From an uncultured Curvibacter sp. (lineage in GTDB: Bacteria; Pseudomonadota; Gammaproteobacteria; Burkholderiales; Burkholderiaceae): a stretch of 6,565 nucleotides of DNA. The position numbers were made by a program, and so were the translations under genes. The stretch covers positions 1 through 6,565 of the forward strand of contig CAMLNH010000162.1 in the NCBI GenBank assembly GCA_946481355.1, in the 5' to 3' direction. This document shows positions 1-6,411 of the stretch, one piece after another (within the stretch, counting starts at the first letter, position 1; each line of letters begins with the position of its first letter). The notes under the pieces are model-generated. The model saw nothing but the letters and a program-made list of their open reading frames with translations. It searched no databases and was not told where the DNA came from.

Positions 1-757
1 GCTGCTGCGCCAGCAGCTCCTCCGCCTTGAGGCGCTGCCAGGCCGGGTGCGTGTGGTCCTCCAGCTGGGCCAGCGACACATCGGGCGTGGGGTGGTGCAG
101 AAACTCCAGCGCCTGCTTGAGCGTCCACAGCGGCCGCAGCCTGAGCGTGGTCGCCACCTCGGGCGGCAAGGTGTCCGACAGCTCGGCGCGCTTCAGGCCG
201 GCCAGCACCGCCTTGCGCAGATAGGCCTGGGGCAGCGCAGCCGTGGTGGGATAGACCGGGGTCAGCGCCGTGGGCAGCTCGCCACTGGCCGCACGCGTGT
301 GCGGGTGCATCATGGTCCAGCCCAGAAAGCCACCACGCAGCTCGCCGCGCGCACGCACCCGCGTGCCCACGGCCAGCGCCTTCTGTTGCGAGGGATAGAA
401 ATTGAAGAAACGCAGCACGCAGCTGTCGGTGCCGTCGTTCAGCGTCACCAGCAGCTGGCGGCGTGGCCGGTAAGCCACCTCCTGCGCCGTGACCTCGCCC
501 TCGATCTGCGCCGTGTCACCTTCGCGCGCGTCAGCCAGTCGGACGATGCGCGTCTCGTCCTCATAACGCAGCGGCAGATGCAAGGCCAGGTCGATGTCGC
601 GCCGCAGGTTGAGTTTCTCCAGCGCTTTCTGTGGGGCGCTTTTAGATCCGCCCAACCCTGACGCGGACATAGATTTTGCGGCCGCCGCTACGCCCTGCGT
701 GGCGGCCGGCTTGCGCGTGACTTTTTTCTCGCTTCCGGTCAGGGAACGTGCAGACAT
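1..757 (-). CDS. recG: ATP-dependent DNA helicase RecG, N-terminal part (continues past left edge)
   Basis: RecG is a cytoplasmic superfamily 2 helicase that remodels stalled replication forks and branch-migrates Holliday junctions. Reading leftward from the ATG at 757-755 gives 252 uninterrupted codons. Only the N-terminal wedge domain region is present; the helicase motifs lie outside the window. Family signatures are clear by recall of E. coli RecG: HLPLRYEDETRI near residues 60-70, an OB-fold with VLRFFNFYPSQ and a GELRGGFLGWTMMHP strand pair, LTPVYPTTAALPQAYLRK, and WQRLKAEELLAQQ at the edge, matching the EELLA region. PLRYED sits about 21 residues later than in E. coli because of a Lys/Ala/Ser-rich N-terminal extension. 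An in-frame ATG at 670-668 (residue 30) is an alternative start, but neither start has a strong ribosome binding site. The gene is divergent from the Cache-CheW gene. Long plus-strand reading frames here (for example 47-661) are antisense shadows. Confidence 0.93.
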   Translation of the reverse strand, partial: MSARSLTGSEKKVTRKPAATQGVAAAAKSMSASGLGGSKSAPQKALEKLNLRRDIDLALHLPLRYEDETRIVRLADAREGDTAQIEGEVTAQEVAYRPRRQLLVTLNDGTDSCVLRFFNFYPSQQKALAVGTRVRARGELRGGFLGWTMMHPHTRAASGELPTALTPVYPTTAALPQAYLRKAVLAGLKRAELSDTLPPEVATTLRLRPLWTLKQALEFLHHPTPDVSLAQLEDHTHPAWQRLKAEELLAQQ

Positions 758-867
758 GGACCCGATTGTGGCCCAAGACCGACCAATGACCGCAACGGGC
801 ACGGCTCTTGCTGAGCTCCTGATGTCCAGGGAGAGATAACGCACAAAACACCGTTGGACCCACAGAC
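758..867. promoter_or_regulatory. divergent intergenic region between recG and the Cache-CheW gene
   Basis: This 110-base gap separates two genes that point away from each other, so both promoters are expected here or just inside the flanking genes. I see no convincing -35/-10 pair in either direction. The rightward gene has only a weak GGA at 856-858 as a possible Shine-Dalgarno element; the better purine run GGGAGAGA at 829-836 is too far from the ATG at 868. The rightward frame has a stop at 820-822 and no start codon between there and 868, which fixes 868 as the most upstream possible start. Confidence 0.4.
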
Positions 868-3453
868 ATGCCCGCCCCAGCTCCCCGCCTCCAGACCGAC
901 ACCTACCTTCCTTATATGCGCGACGTGAGCCGCTGCGAGCAATCGCTGCGCGAGCTCAACCAGATGTGGCGCATGATCGAGTCGTCCGCCAAGATGAACT
1001 GCCCGCAGGAAGCGCAGACCATCCTGCCCATCATGGCCGCCACGCGCGACGGCTTCAGCCGGTTGGAGCAGGAGCTCGTCGACAGCCTCGTTGGCGAGAA
1101 GGTCGGCAATGTACTGGCCGCCATCGGCACCAAGGCGCAGTACGTGATCGACATCGTGGTGCGCAACCTCTACGAACGCACCGCCGACGTGGGTTTTCTC
1201 GCCACCGACCGCGAGCTCTGCACCTTTGTCGCCGGTCTCAGCGACGACGTGGACGCCATCCGCTCGCGGCTGCTGGCCTACCGCCACAAGTACACCGTCT
1301 ACAACGAGATCATGCTGCTTGACGCCCGGGGCAACGTACTGGTGCAGCTCGATCCGGAGTCCCCCGTCGAAGGCAGCGTGGACCCGCTGATCGCCCAGAC
1401 CCTGACCAGCGACAGCTTCGTCGAGACCTTCCGCGCCACCGACCTGCGCCCCGGCCGCTCGCAGGCCCTGATCTACTCGCGCCGCATGCACCACCCCCAG
1501 ACCGGCGCGGTGGTGGGTCTGCTCTGCCTGTGTTTCGATTTCGAGGCCGAGATGGCCGGCATCTTCCGTTCGCACCGCGACCCGGAGGGCCGCGCCAATA
1601 TGCTGCTGCTCGACGAGAACCACCGCGTCATCGCCAGCGCCGACGAACGCTGGATCGCTCCCGGCACCACGGTGCCCGTCAACCCCGAGGGCCTGCCCCG
1701 TCTCATGATCCACGAGGGCCGTGAGTACCTGGTGCGCACCACGCGCGCCGAGGGCTACCAGGGCTATATGGGGCCCGAAGGCTGGCTGGGTCAGGTCATG
1801 ACGCCGGTGGACCTGGCCTTTTCGGGCGACACCCGCCAGACCCTGACGACACTCGCCCCAGCCGTGGCCAGCGGCCTGCTGGCCCACGCCCGCAACTTCA
1901 GCCCGCCGCTGTTTGAAGTGATGACGGCCACCGAAACCATCCGCCGCGTGGTCTGGAACGGCCAGGTCATCACAGCCGACCGCAGCGGCGAACGCATCAA
2001 GCTCAAGACCATCCTGGACCAGATCAGCGAGACAGGCGCGCGCAGCAACGTCCTGTTTTCGCAGTCCATCCGCGACCTGTACGAAACCGTGCTCGAGTCC
2101 AAGCAGCGCAACACCGAGTTCGTGGCCCAGCTGCTGGTGGACCTGCTGGACCGCAACCTCTATGAGCGCGCCGACGACTGCCGCTGGTGGGCGCTGACGC
2201 CCGAGCTGCGCAACGCCCTGGCCGCGCCCGACGTGCCCGAGATCGAGGCGCGCCGCCTGCAGGAGATCCTGGCCTACATCCACAGCCTCTACACCGTCTA
2301 CACCCAGCTCTTCGTCTACGACCGCGAAGGCCGCATCATTGCGCGCTCCTGCCGGGGCAGCGAGCCCGGCCCGGCGCAAATCGACGCCGGCACACTGGAG
2401 CGCGTGCGCGCCCTGAGCGACGACCAGGCCTACCACGTGAGCGCCTTCGAACCCAGCGCGCTTTACGGTGGTCAGCCCACCTACATCTACCACGCGGCTG
2501 TGCGCCACCCGGACCACGAGCGCCAGGTCGTCGGCGGCATCGGCATCGTCTTCGACTCGGCGCGCGAGTTCCAGGCCATGCTGCACGGCAGCCTGAGCCA
2601 GGACAGCGGCATCTCCGCCTACTTCGTCAACCGCGACGGTCGCATCATCTCCAGCACGGCCGACGCCCGGCCTGTGGGCGGCACCCTGGCGCTGGAGCCT
2701 CAGCTACGCCAGCTGCCGCGCGGCCGCAGCGTCTCGCGCATCGTCGAGCACGACGGTCAGTACGCCGTCATGGGTTGCGCCGCCTCCCAGGGCTACCGCG
2801 AGTTCAAGGTCAGCGACGGGTATGAAGAAGACGTGCTCGCCGTGGTGTACCTCCCCTTAGGTGCCGTGCAGCAGGACCGCAAGCTACAGCCCGCCGAAAG
2901 CCTGGCCATCAAGGACGAGGGTTACGCCACCGACGGCCAGGCCCGCCAGACCTACGCCACCTTCCAGTGCGGCGGTGGCCTGCTGGCCCTGCCCGCCGTG
3001 CAGGTGCTCGAAGCCCTGCCCGCCAGCGCACTCTCGGCCCGCATCCCCGGCGGGCCGCAAGGGCGTGTGGGCATGCTGGCTCCGCAGAACAACAGCCAGA
3101 TCCGGCACTTCGTCTGGGTGTTTGACCTGGGCTGGCTGTTGCTGGGCCGCCCCAGCACGCAAGACGCCAACAGCCAGATCGTCATCGTGCGCCACGGCCT
3201 CCACACCGTGGGCCTGCTGGTGGACGCGCTGCATGCGGTACCGGAATTTGCCGAGGCCCAGCTCATGCCCTCACCCTTCGGCACCGGCCACAAGCTCGTG
3301 AGCCACTTCATCAAGGCCAACGGCGGCCAGCTGCTCATCCAGCTGCTGGACCCGGCGGCCCTGTTCGAGCGCCTGGCCGGCGGCCTGCTCACCGCCACCG
3401 AGGCCGAACTCGACACCGCCGAAGCAGGCAAGGAGGAAGTTCTGGGAAAATAG
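868..3453 (+). CDS. tandem Cache sensor protein with C-terminal CheW domain (chemotaxis-type coupling protein)
   Basis: An 861-residue protein that appears to join ligand sensing directly to a CheW adaptor, the domain that links receptors to the histidine kinase CheA. Residues 1-90 look helical. A unit of helix plus double PAS-like Cache lobes spans about 80-335 and is repeated at about 410-675. Paired landmarks are RNLYER at 99-104 and 429-434, YTVY at 142-145 and 475-478, a DxxG turn at 152-155 and 485-488, a GxxVGLL/VVGGIGI strand near 213-219 and 554-560, and LLLDENHRVIAS/YFVNRDGRIISS near 246-257 and 585-596. Residues about 694-838 read as a CheW fold (FQCGGGLLALPAVQV, then VGLLVDALHAV and LIQLLDP). 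No signal peptide or clear transmembrane helix is visible, and the coiled-coil hairpin of methyl-accepting proteins is absent, so a cytoplasmic location is inferred. The ligand is unknown. The gene lies 45 bases before queA, so co-transcription is possible although the functions look unrelated. The CheW and Cache calls are from pattern recognition. Confidence 0.85.
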   Translation: MPAPAPRLQTDTYLPYMRDVSRCEQSLRELNQMWRMIESSAKMNCPQEAQTILPIMAATRDGFSRLEQELVDSLVGEKVGNVLAAIGTKAQYVIDIVVRNLYERTADVGFLATDRELCTFVAGLSDDVDAIRSRLLAYRHKYTVYNEIMLLDARGNVLVQLDPESPVEGSVDPLIAQTLTSDSFVETFRATDLRPGRSQALIYSRRMHHPQTGAVVGLLCLCFDFEAEMAGIFRSHRDPEGRANMLLLDENHRVIASADERWIAPGTTVPVNPEGLPRLMIHEGREYLVRTTRAEGYQGYMGPEGWLGQVMTPVDLAFSGDTRQTLTTLAPAVASGLLAHARNFSPPLFEVMTATETIRRVVWNGQVITADRSGERIKLKTILDQISETGARSNVLFSQSIRDLYETVLESKQRNTEFVAQLLVDLLDRNLYERADDCRWWALTPELRNALAAPDVPEIEARRLQEILAYIHSLYTVYTQLFVYDREGRIIARSCRGSEPGPAQIDAGTLERVRALSDDQAYHVSAFEPSALYGGQPTYIYHAAVRHPDHERQVVGGIGIVFDSAREFQAMLHGSLSQDSGISAYFVNRDGRIISSTADARPVGGTLALEPQLRQLPRGRSVSRIVEHDGQYAVMGCAASQGYREFKVSDGYEEDVLAVVYLPLGAVQQDRKLQPAESLAIKDEGYATDGQARQTYATFQCGGGLLALPAVQVLEALPASALSARIPGGPQGRVGMLAPQNNSQIRHFVWVFDLGWLLLGRPSTQDANSQIVIVRHGLHTVGLLVDALHAVPEFAEAQLMPSPFGTGHKLVSHFIKANGGQLLIQLLDPAALFERLAGGLLTATEAELDTAEAGKEEVLGK

Positions 3454-3498
3454 CGGCCTCATCAATACTTGGTACGGGCCTGTCAAGCCCTCAAGCAT

Positions 3499-4551
3499 AT
3501 GCCTCTGTCTCCCGGCGCGACGCGCGCCCACACCCTCAGCGACTTCGACTTCGAGCTCCCGCCGGAACTCATCGCCCAGCACCCCGCCGCCGAACGCAGC
3601 GCCTCGCACCTGCTCGACGGTCGCGGTGCGCAGCCGGTCGATCGCATCTTTCGTGAACTGCCTGGCCTGCTGCAGCCCGGCGATCTGCTGGTCTTCAATG
3701 ACACCAAGGTGGTGAAAGCGCGCCTCTTTGGTGAGAAGCCCACAGGCGGCAAGCTGGAGCTGCTGATCGAACGGGTGCTGACCGGCCACGAGGTCGTGGC
3801 CCATATGAAGGTCAGCAAGAAACCGGCCGTGGGCACCGTGCTGCAGATGACGGGCGGCTACAGCGCCACCTTGTTGGGCCGCTGGCCCGATGAAGACGGG
3901 CAACTGTTCCGTTTTCACTTCAGCGACGAACCGCACGCGCTGATGGAACAGCACGGCCACGTGCCCCTGCCACCCTATATCGAGCACGGCGACAGCGCCG
4001 AGGACGTGGCGCGTTACCAGACCGTCTTCGCCGCCAAACCCGGCGCCGCCGCCGCACCCACCGCGGCCCTGCACTTTGACGAGGGCGTGCTGGCCGCGCT
4101 CGAAGCGCGCGGCGTGAAACGCGCCAACGTCACCCTGCACGTGGGTGCCGGCACCTTCTCCCCCGTGAAGACTGAGAACCTGGCCGAGCACCGCATGCAC
4201 CGCGAGTGGTACGAGGTGCCAGCCGCCACGCAGCAGGCCATTGCGGAAACGAAAGCCAGAGGCGGCCGCATCGTTGCCGTGGGCACCACCACCATCCGCA
4301 CGCTCGAATCCTGGGCCAAGACGGGGCTGACCAGCGGTGACACCGAGATCTTCATCACTCCGGGCTTTCAGTTCCAGGTGGCCGATCTGCTGGTCACCAA
4401 CTTCCATCTGCCTAAGTCCACTCTCATGATGCTGGTCAGCGCCTTTGCGGGTTACGCGCACATCATGGCGCTGTACCGGCACGCCATCACGCAGCACTAC
4501 CGCTTCTTCAGCTACGGCGACGCCATGCTGCTGGAGCGCCGCCCCGGCTAG
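3499..4551 (+). CDS. queA: S-adenosylmethionine:tRNA ribosyltransferase-isomerase QueA
   Basis: QueA transfers and isomerises the ribosyl part of S-adenosylmethionine onto 7-aminomethyl-7-deazaguanine at the wobble base of Asp, Asn, His and Tyr tRNAs, giving epoxyqueuosine. The 350-residue product has the usual family length. Signatures run in order: [22 protein letters not shown] at the N-terminus (about 13-34), [18 protein letters not shown] (61-78), [26 protein letters not shown] (180-195), [47 protein letters not shown] (300-318) and [11 protein letters not shown] near the C-terminus. I chose ATG 3499 because it gives a short leader before the conserved LSDFDFELP; an in-frame TTG at 3469 would add ten residues unlike the family. 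The ribosome binding site is weak. The partner gene tgt is not directly downstream: a thioredoxin-like gene follows after 51 bases. Family members usually have PTAGLHF, and here the Gly is Ala, which is minor. Confidence 0.97.
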   Translation: MPLSPGATRAHTLSDFDFELPPELIAQHPAAERSASHLLDGRGAQPVDRIFRELPGLLQPGDLLVFNDTKVVKARLFGEKPTGGKLELLIERVLTGHEVVAHMKVSKKPAVGTVLQMTGGYSATLLGRWPDEDGQLFRFHFSDEPHALMEQHGHVPLPPYIEHGDSAEDVARYQTVFAAKPGAAAAPTAALHFDEGVLAALEARGVKRANVTLHVGAGTFSPVKTENLAEHRMHREWYEVPAATQQAIAETKARGGRIVAVGTTTIRTLESWAKTGLTSGDTEIFITPGFQFQVADLLVTNFHLPKSTLMMLVSAFAGYAHIMALYRHAITQHYRFFSYGDAMLLERRPG

Positions 4552-4569
4552 CGCTACAGTAGACGGCAC

Positions 4570-4589
4570 GGGCTGCATCCGCGCAGCCC
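4570..4589 (+). other. perfect 7-bp inverted repeat (hairpin) between queA and the thioredoxin-like gene
   Basis: GGGCTGC at 4570-4576 is exactly complementary to GCAGCCC at 4583-4589, with a six-base loop ATCCGC. It begins 18 bases after the queA stop and ends just before the GAAAGG ribosome binding site (4592-4597) of the next gene. There is no T-run after it, so it is not a canonical intrinsic terminator. It could be a 3' end stabiliser, a weak rho-independent stop, or a translation-modulating stem. The pairing is directly visible; the role is inferred. Confidence 0.45.
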
Positions 4590-4602
4590 ACGAAAGGCCC
4601 CC

Positions 4603-5091
4603 ATGCGACTGCGACGCCTCCTCCTGCTTGCCGCCTTCCTTCTGCCCCTGCCCCAAGCCTGGGCCGCCGAACCCGCACTCAGCGTGCGCGGCACCACCTT
4701 CCAGGGCAAGGCCTTCGATCTGGCCTCCCTGCGCGGCAAGGTTGTGCTGGTCATGTACTGGAGCACCGACTGCGCCGTGTGCCGCGACAAGATGCAGGAG
4801 CTGCGCATGAACTACGAAGGCTGGAAGAACCAGCCTTTCGAGCTGGTCCTGATCAGCACCGATCGCCAGATGCAGGACGTCGAGGCCTACGAAAAGCTCA
4901 TCACCCAGGTGGTTCCGGCCCGCCAGCAGTTTGTGCAGCTCTGGAGCCGCGCGCCCGGCTACAGCGACAACGTGGGCCCCACGGGCCGCCTGCCCTTGTC
5001 CTATGTGATCGACAAACAGGGCCGCACGGTCGAACGCTACAGCGGCCGTATTCCCGCCGAAGCCTGGGACCGGATCGCGGACCTGCTCTGA
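4603..5091 (+). CDS. exported TlpA/ResA-like thioredoxin-fold protein with CAVC active site
   Basis: A 162-residue protein likely acting in the periplasm as a thiol-disulfide oxidoreductase or peroxiredoxin-like reductase. Residues 1-21 form a signal peptide (MRLRR, then a Leu/Ala-rich core, ending AWA before AEPA), so the mature chain is about 140 residues, normal for TlpA-like domains. VRGTTFQGKAFDLASLRGKVVLVMYWS is the standard AhpC-TSA/Redoxin entry strand, followed by the CxxC pair C57-A-V-C60 at the start of a helix. The usual Trp before the first Cys is replaced by Asp (STDCAVC). LPLSYVID with P131 supplies the cis-proline loop, and GRTVERYSGRIP is the C-terminal hairpin. Start choice is supported by GAAAGG at 4592-4597, five bases before ATG. 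It sits 51 bases after queA and 123 bases before the bufferin operon, on the same strand. A link to copper or cysteine redox chemistry there is only a suggestion. Specific substrate unknown. Confidence 0.85.
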   Translation: MRLRRLLLLAAFLLPLPQAWAAEPALSVRGTTFQGKAFDLASLRGKVVLVMYWSTDCAVCRDKMQELRMNYEGWKNQPFELVLISTDRQMQDVEAYEKLITQVVPARQQFVQLWSRAPGYSDNVGPTGRLPLSYVIDKQGRTVERYSGRIPAEAWDRIADLL

Positions 5092-5118
5092 GTGCATCCA
5101 TAAATATTTGACGCGGCA

Positions 5119-5147
5119 TGTAAGAAGCGCGCGCCCGGGCCCGACTA
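5119..5147 (+). promoter_or_regulatory. candidate ECF sigma factor promoter upstream of bufA
   Basis: TGTAAG at 5119-5124 is followed after 17 bases by CGACTA at 5142-5147. This resembles the TGTAA / CGA-type -35 and -10 elements and spacing of ECF (sigma-E-like) promoters. It lies 68-96 bases ahead of the bufA ATG. Bufferin operons are known to be controlled by ECF sigma factors in some bacteria (SigF in Caulobacter), which makes this placement sensible. No sigma or anti-sigma gene is visible in the window, and the match was made by eye, so it remains a candidate. Confidence 0.35.
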
Positions 5148-5176
5148 CCCCTCTGCCCAGCGGTACAGCTTGCCTG

Positions 5177-5193
5177 ACCGCCGGTGGTTTTTT
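5177..5193 (+). other. weak GC stem followed by six T residues in the bufA leader
   Basis: ACCGCCGGTGGT (5177-5188) can fold into a short stem of about four pairs including a G-T pair, and it runs straight into a six-T run at 5188-5193. It resembles a very weak intrinsic terminator, or an attenuator since it lies between the candidate promoter and the bufA ribosome binding site. The stem is too short to call a terminator with confidence. Confidence 0.15.
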
Positions 5194-5214
5194 CAACCTG
5201 CAACCGGAGTCACC

Positions 5215-5490
5215 ATGAATCAACGCGCCACCATCGCCGCCGCTGCGGCCACCCTGCTCACCCTGACCCTGGCCGCCGCCCCGGCTGCGGCCCAGACCAA
5301 GGAAAAATGTTTCGGCATCGCCAAGGCCGGCCAGAACGACTGCGCCAACCTCAGCGGCACCCATTCCTGCGCTGGCCAGTCCAAGGTTGACAACGACAAG
5401 GGCGAGTGGAAGTACGTGGCCAAGGGCACCTGCAAGCAGCTCAAGGGCCTGACCATGGACGAAGCCAAGGCCGCCGCCAAGAAGAGCTGA
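5215..5490 (+). CDS. bufA1: bufferin precursor, BufA1 family (DUF2282), copper-binding RiPP
   Basis: A 91-residue secreted precursor peptide. Residues 1-26 are a Sec-type signal peptide (short basic start, Ala/Leu/Thr core, APAAA before QTKEK). The mature part of about 65 residues carries exactly four cysteines, C32, C43, C52 and C73, in the DUF2282 pattern [24 protein letters not shown] and YVAKGTC. In characterised bufferins, the multinuclear iron oxidase BufB with BufC turns conserved cysteines, reported as the central pair, into thiooxazole heterocycles; the product chelates copper in the periplasm and buffers toxicity. By position the modified pair here would be C43 and C52, with C32 and C73 left as a possible disulfide; that assignment is inferred. 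GGAG at 5206-5209, five bases before ATG 5215, decides the start; an in-frame ATG at 5170 would add 15 non-signal residues. The bufB gene follows six bases after the stop. Confidence 0.92.
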   Translation: MNQRATIAAAAATLLTLTLAAAPAAAQTKEKCFGIAKAGQNDCANLSGTHSCAGQSKVDNDKGEWKYVAKGTCKQLKGLTMDEAKAAAKKS

Positions 5491-5496
5491 TCCCCC

Positions 5497-6411
5497 ATGT
5501 CGTCCGCCCCGCCCCTGCCCGCCACGGCACCCGGCACGGGCCTGGGCTGGCGACACCCCCATTACGCCGAGTTGCTGGAACGGCAGCCGGCCCTGGCCTT
5601 CCTCGAAGTCCATTCCGAGAACTTCTTTGCCGACGGTGGCGCGGCCCTGGCCGTGCTGGAACGCGGCCGGCAGGACTACCCCATCAGCCTGCACGGCGTG
5701 GGCCTGTCCCTGGGCTCGGCGGCTGGTCTGGACGACTGGCACCTGGACCAGCTCGATCGCCTGGTCCGCCGCATCGACCCCGTCCGCGTCAGCGACCACG
5801 CCTGTTTTGCCCGCGCCCACTGGCACGGTGCGCCCCACCACGCGGCCGATCTGCTGCCCCTGCCCCACACCCGTGAGGCGCAGGACGTGATGGCGCGCAA
5901 CATCGAACGCGCCCAGGAGCGCCTGCGCCGCCCCCTCGCCCTTGAAAACCTCTCGGCCTATCTGCACTGGCAGAGCCCGGCCGAGGACACGCAAGACGAA
6001 GCCGACTGGCTCGTGGGCCTGGCCCGGCGCACCGGCTGCAGCCTGCTGGTCGATGTGAACAACCTCTACGTCAACGCCCGCAATGCCCAGCTGCGCGGTG
6101 CAGCCATAGACCCCCTCGCCGCCTGCCGCGCCTGGATCGACAGCGTGCCCGCCGACCTCGTGGCCGAGATCCACCTGGCTGGCCATCAGCATGTGCAGGA
6201 CGCCCATGGCGAGATCGTCATCGATGACCATGGCAGCCGCGTCTGCCCCGAGGTCTGGTTGCTGCATGCCCATGCCCTGCAGCGCTGGGGCGCCCGCCCC
6301 ACCCTGATCGAGTGGGACACCGACATCCCCGCGCTGGACGTGCTGCTGGCCGAAGTGGCCCGGGCGGAAGACCAGTTGCGCGCGCTCACCCCGACGGAAG
6401 CCCTGGCATGA
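5497..6411 (+). CDS. bufB: BufB, DUF692-family multinuclear non-haem iron-dependent oxidase (MNIO)
   Basis: A 304-residue cytoplasmic TIM-barrel enzyme of the DUF692 family (relatives MbnB, TglH, ChrH, HvfB) that uses a cluster of two or three iron ions and O2 to modify peptide cysteines. Family landmarks are all present: GLGWRHPHY near the N-terminus, [10 protein letters not shown] (35-44), [11 protein letters not shown] (64-74, H66), RVSDHACF (97-104, D100 and H101), ALENLS (148-153, E150), [14 protein letters not shown] (183-196, D186 and N188), EIHLAGHQ (224-231, H226 and H230), [12 protein letters not shown] and [10 protein letters not shown] (269-278, E272 and D274). The named His, Glu, Asp and Asn residues are the likely metal ligands by family analogy. 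Length is normal for the family and the frame is intact. The expected substrate is the DUF2282 peptide encoded immediately upstream, and the partner BufC is encoded immediately downstream with its ATG overlapping this stop codon (ATGA, 6408-6411). Confidence 0.95.
   Translation: MSSAPPLPATAPGTGLGWRHPHYAELLERQPALAFLEVHSENFFADGGAALAVLERGRQDYPISLHGVGLSLGSAAGLDDWHLDQLDRLVRRIDPVRVSDHACFARAHWHGAPHHAADLLPLPHTREAQDVMARNIERAQERLRRPLALENLSAYLHWQSPAEDTQDEADWLVGLARRTGCSLLVDVNNLYVNARNAQLRGAAIDPLAACRAWIDSVPADLVAEIHLAGHQHVQDAHGEIVIDDHGSRVCPEVWLLHAHALQRWGARPTLIEWDTDIPALDVLLAEVARAEDQLRALTPTEALA

Noticed and set aside
47..661. Plus-strand reading frame of about 204 codons at the left edge
   Set aside because: It is antisense to recG, whose minus-strand translation matches the family strongly through all of 1-757; the plus-strand translation is Arg/Gln-rich and unrecognisable.
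739..2586. Minus-strand reading frame of about 615 codons opposite the Cache-CheW gene
   Set aside because: It is the complementary shadow of a gene with clear domain structure; the translation is repetitive His/Val/Gly-rich and also overlaps the start of recG.
3476..3490. GGGC-N7-GCCC inverted repeat between the Cache-CheW gene and queA as a terminator
   Set aside because: The stem is only four pairs and no T-run follows, so it is indistinguishable from chance in GC-rich DNA.
3469..3498. TTG at 3469 as the queA start
   Set aside because: It adds ten residues not typical of QueA, and there is no ribosome binding site before it; ATG 3499 fits the family length better.
5170..5214. ATG at 5170 as the start of the bufferin precursor
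   Set aside because: It would put an extra 15 residues before the signal peptide; GGAG at 5206-5209 correctly spaced from ATG 5215 supports the later start.
5406..5876. Overlapping plus-strand frame spanning the bufA-bufB junction
   Set aside because: It is an out-of-frame shadow of bufA and bufB with Pro/Arg/Gly-rich translation and no ribosome binding site.
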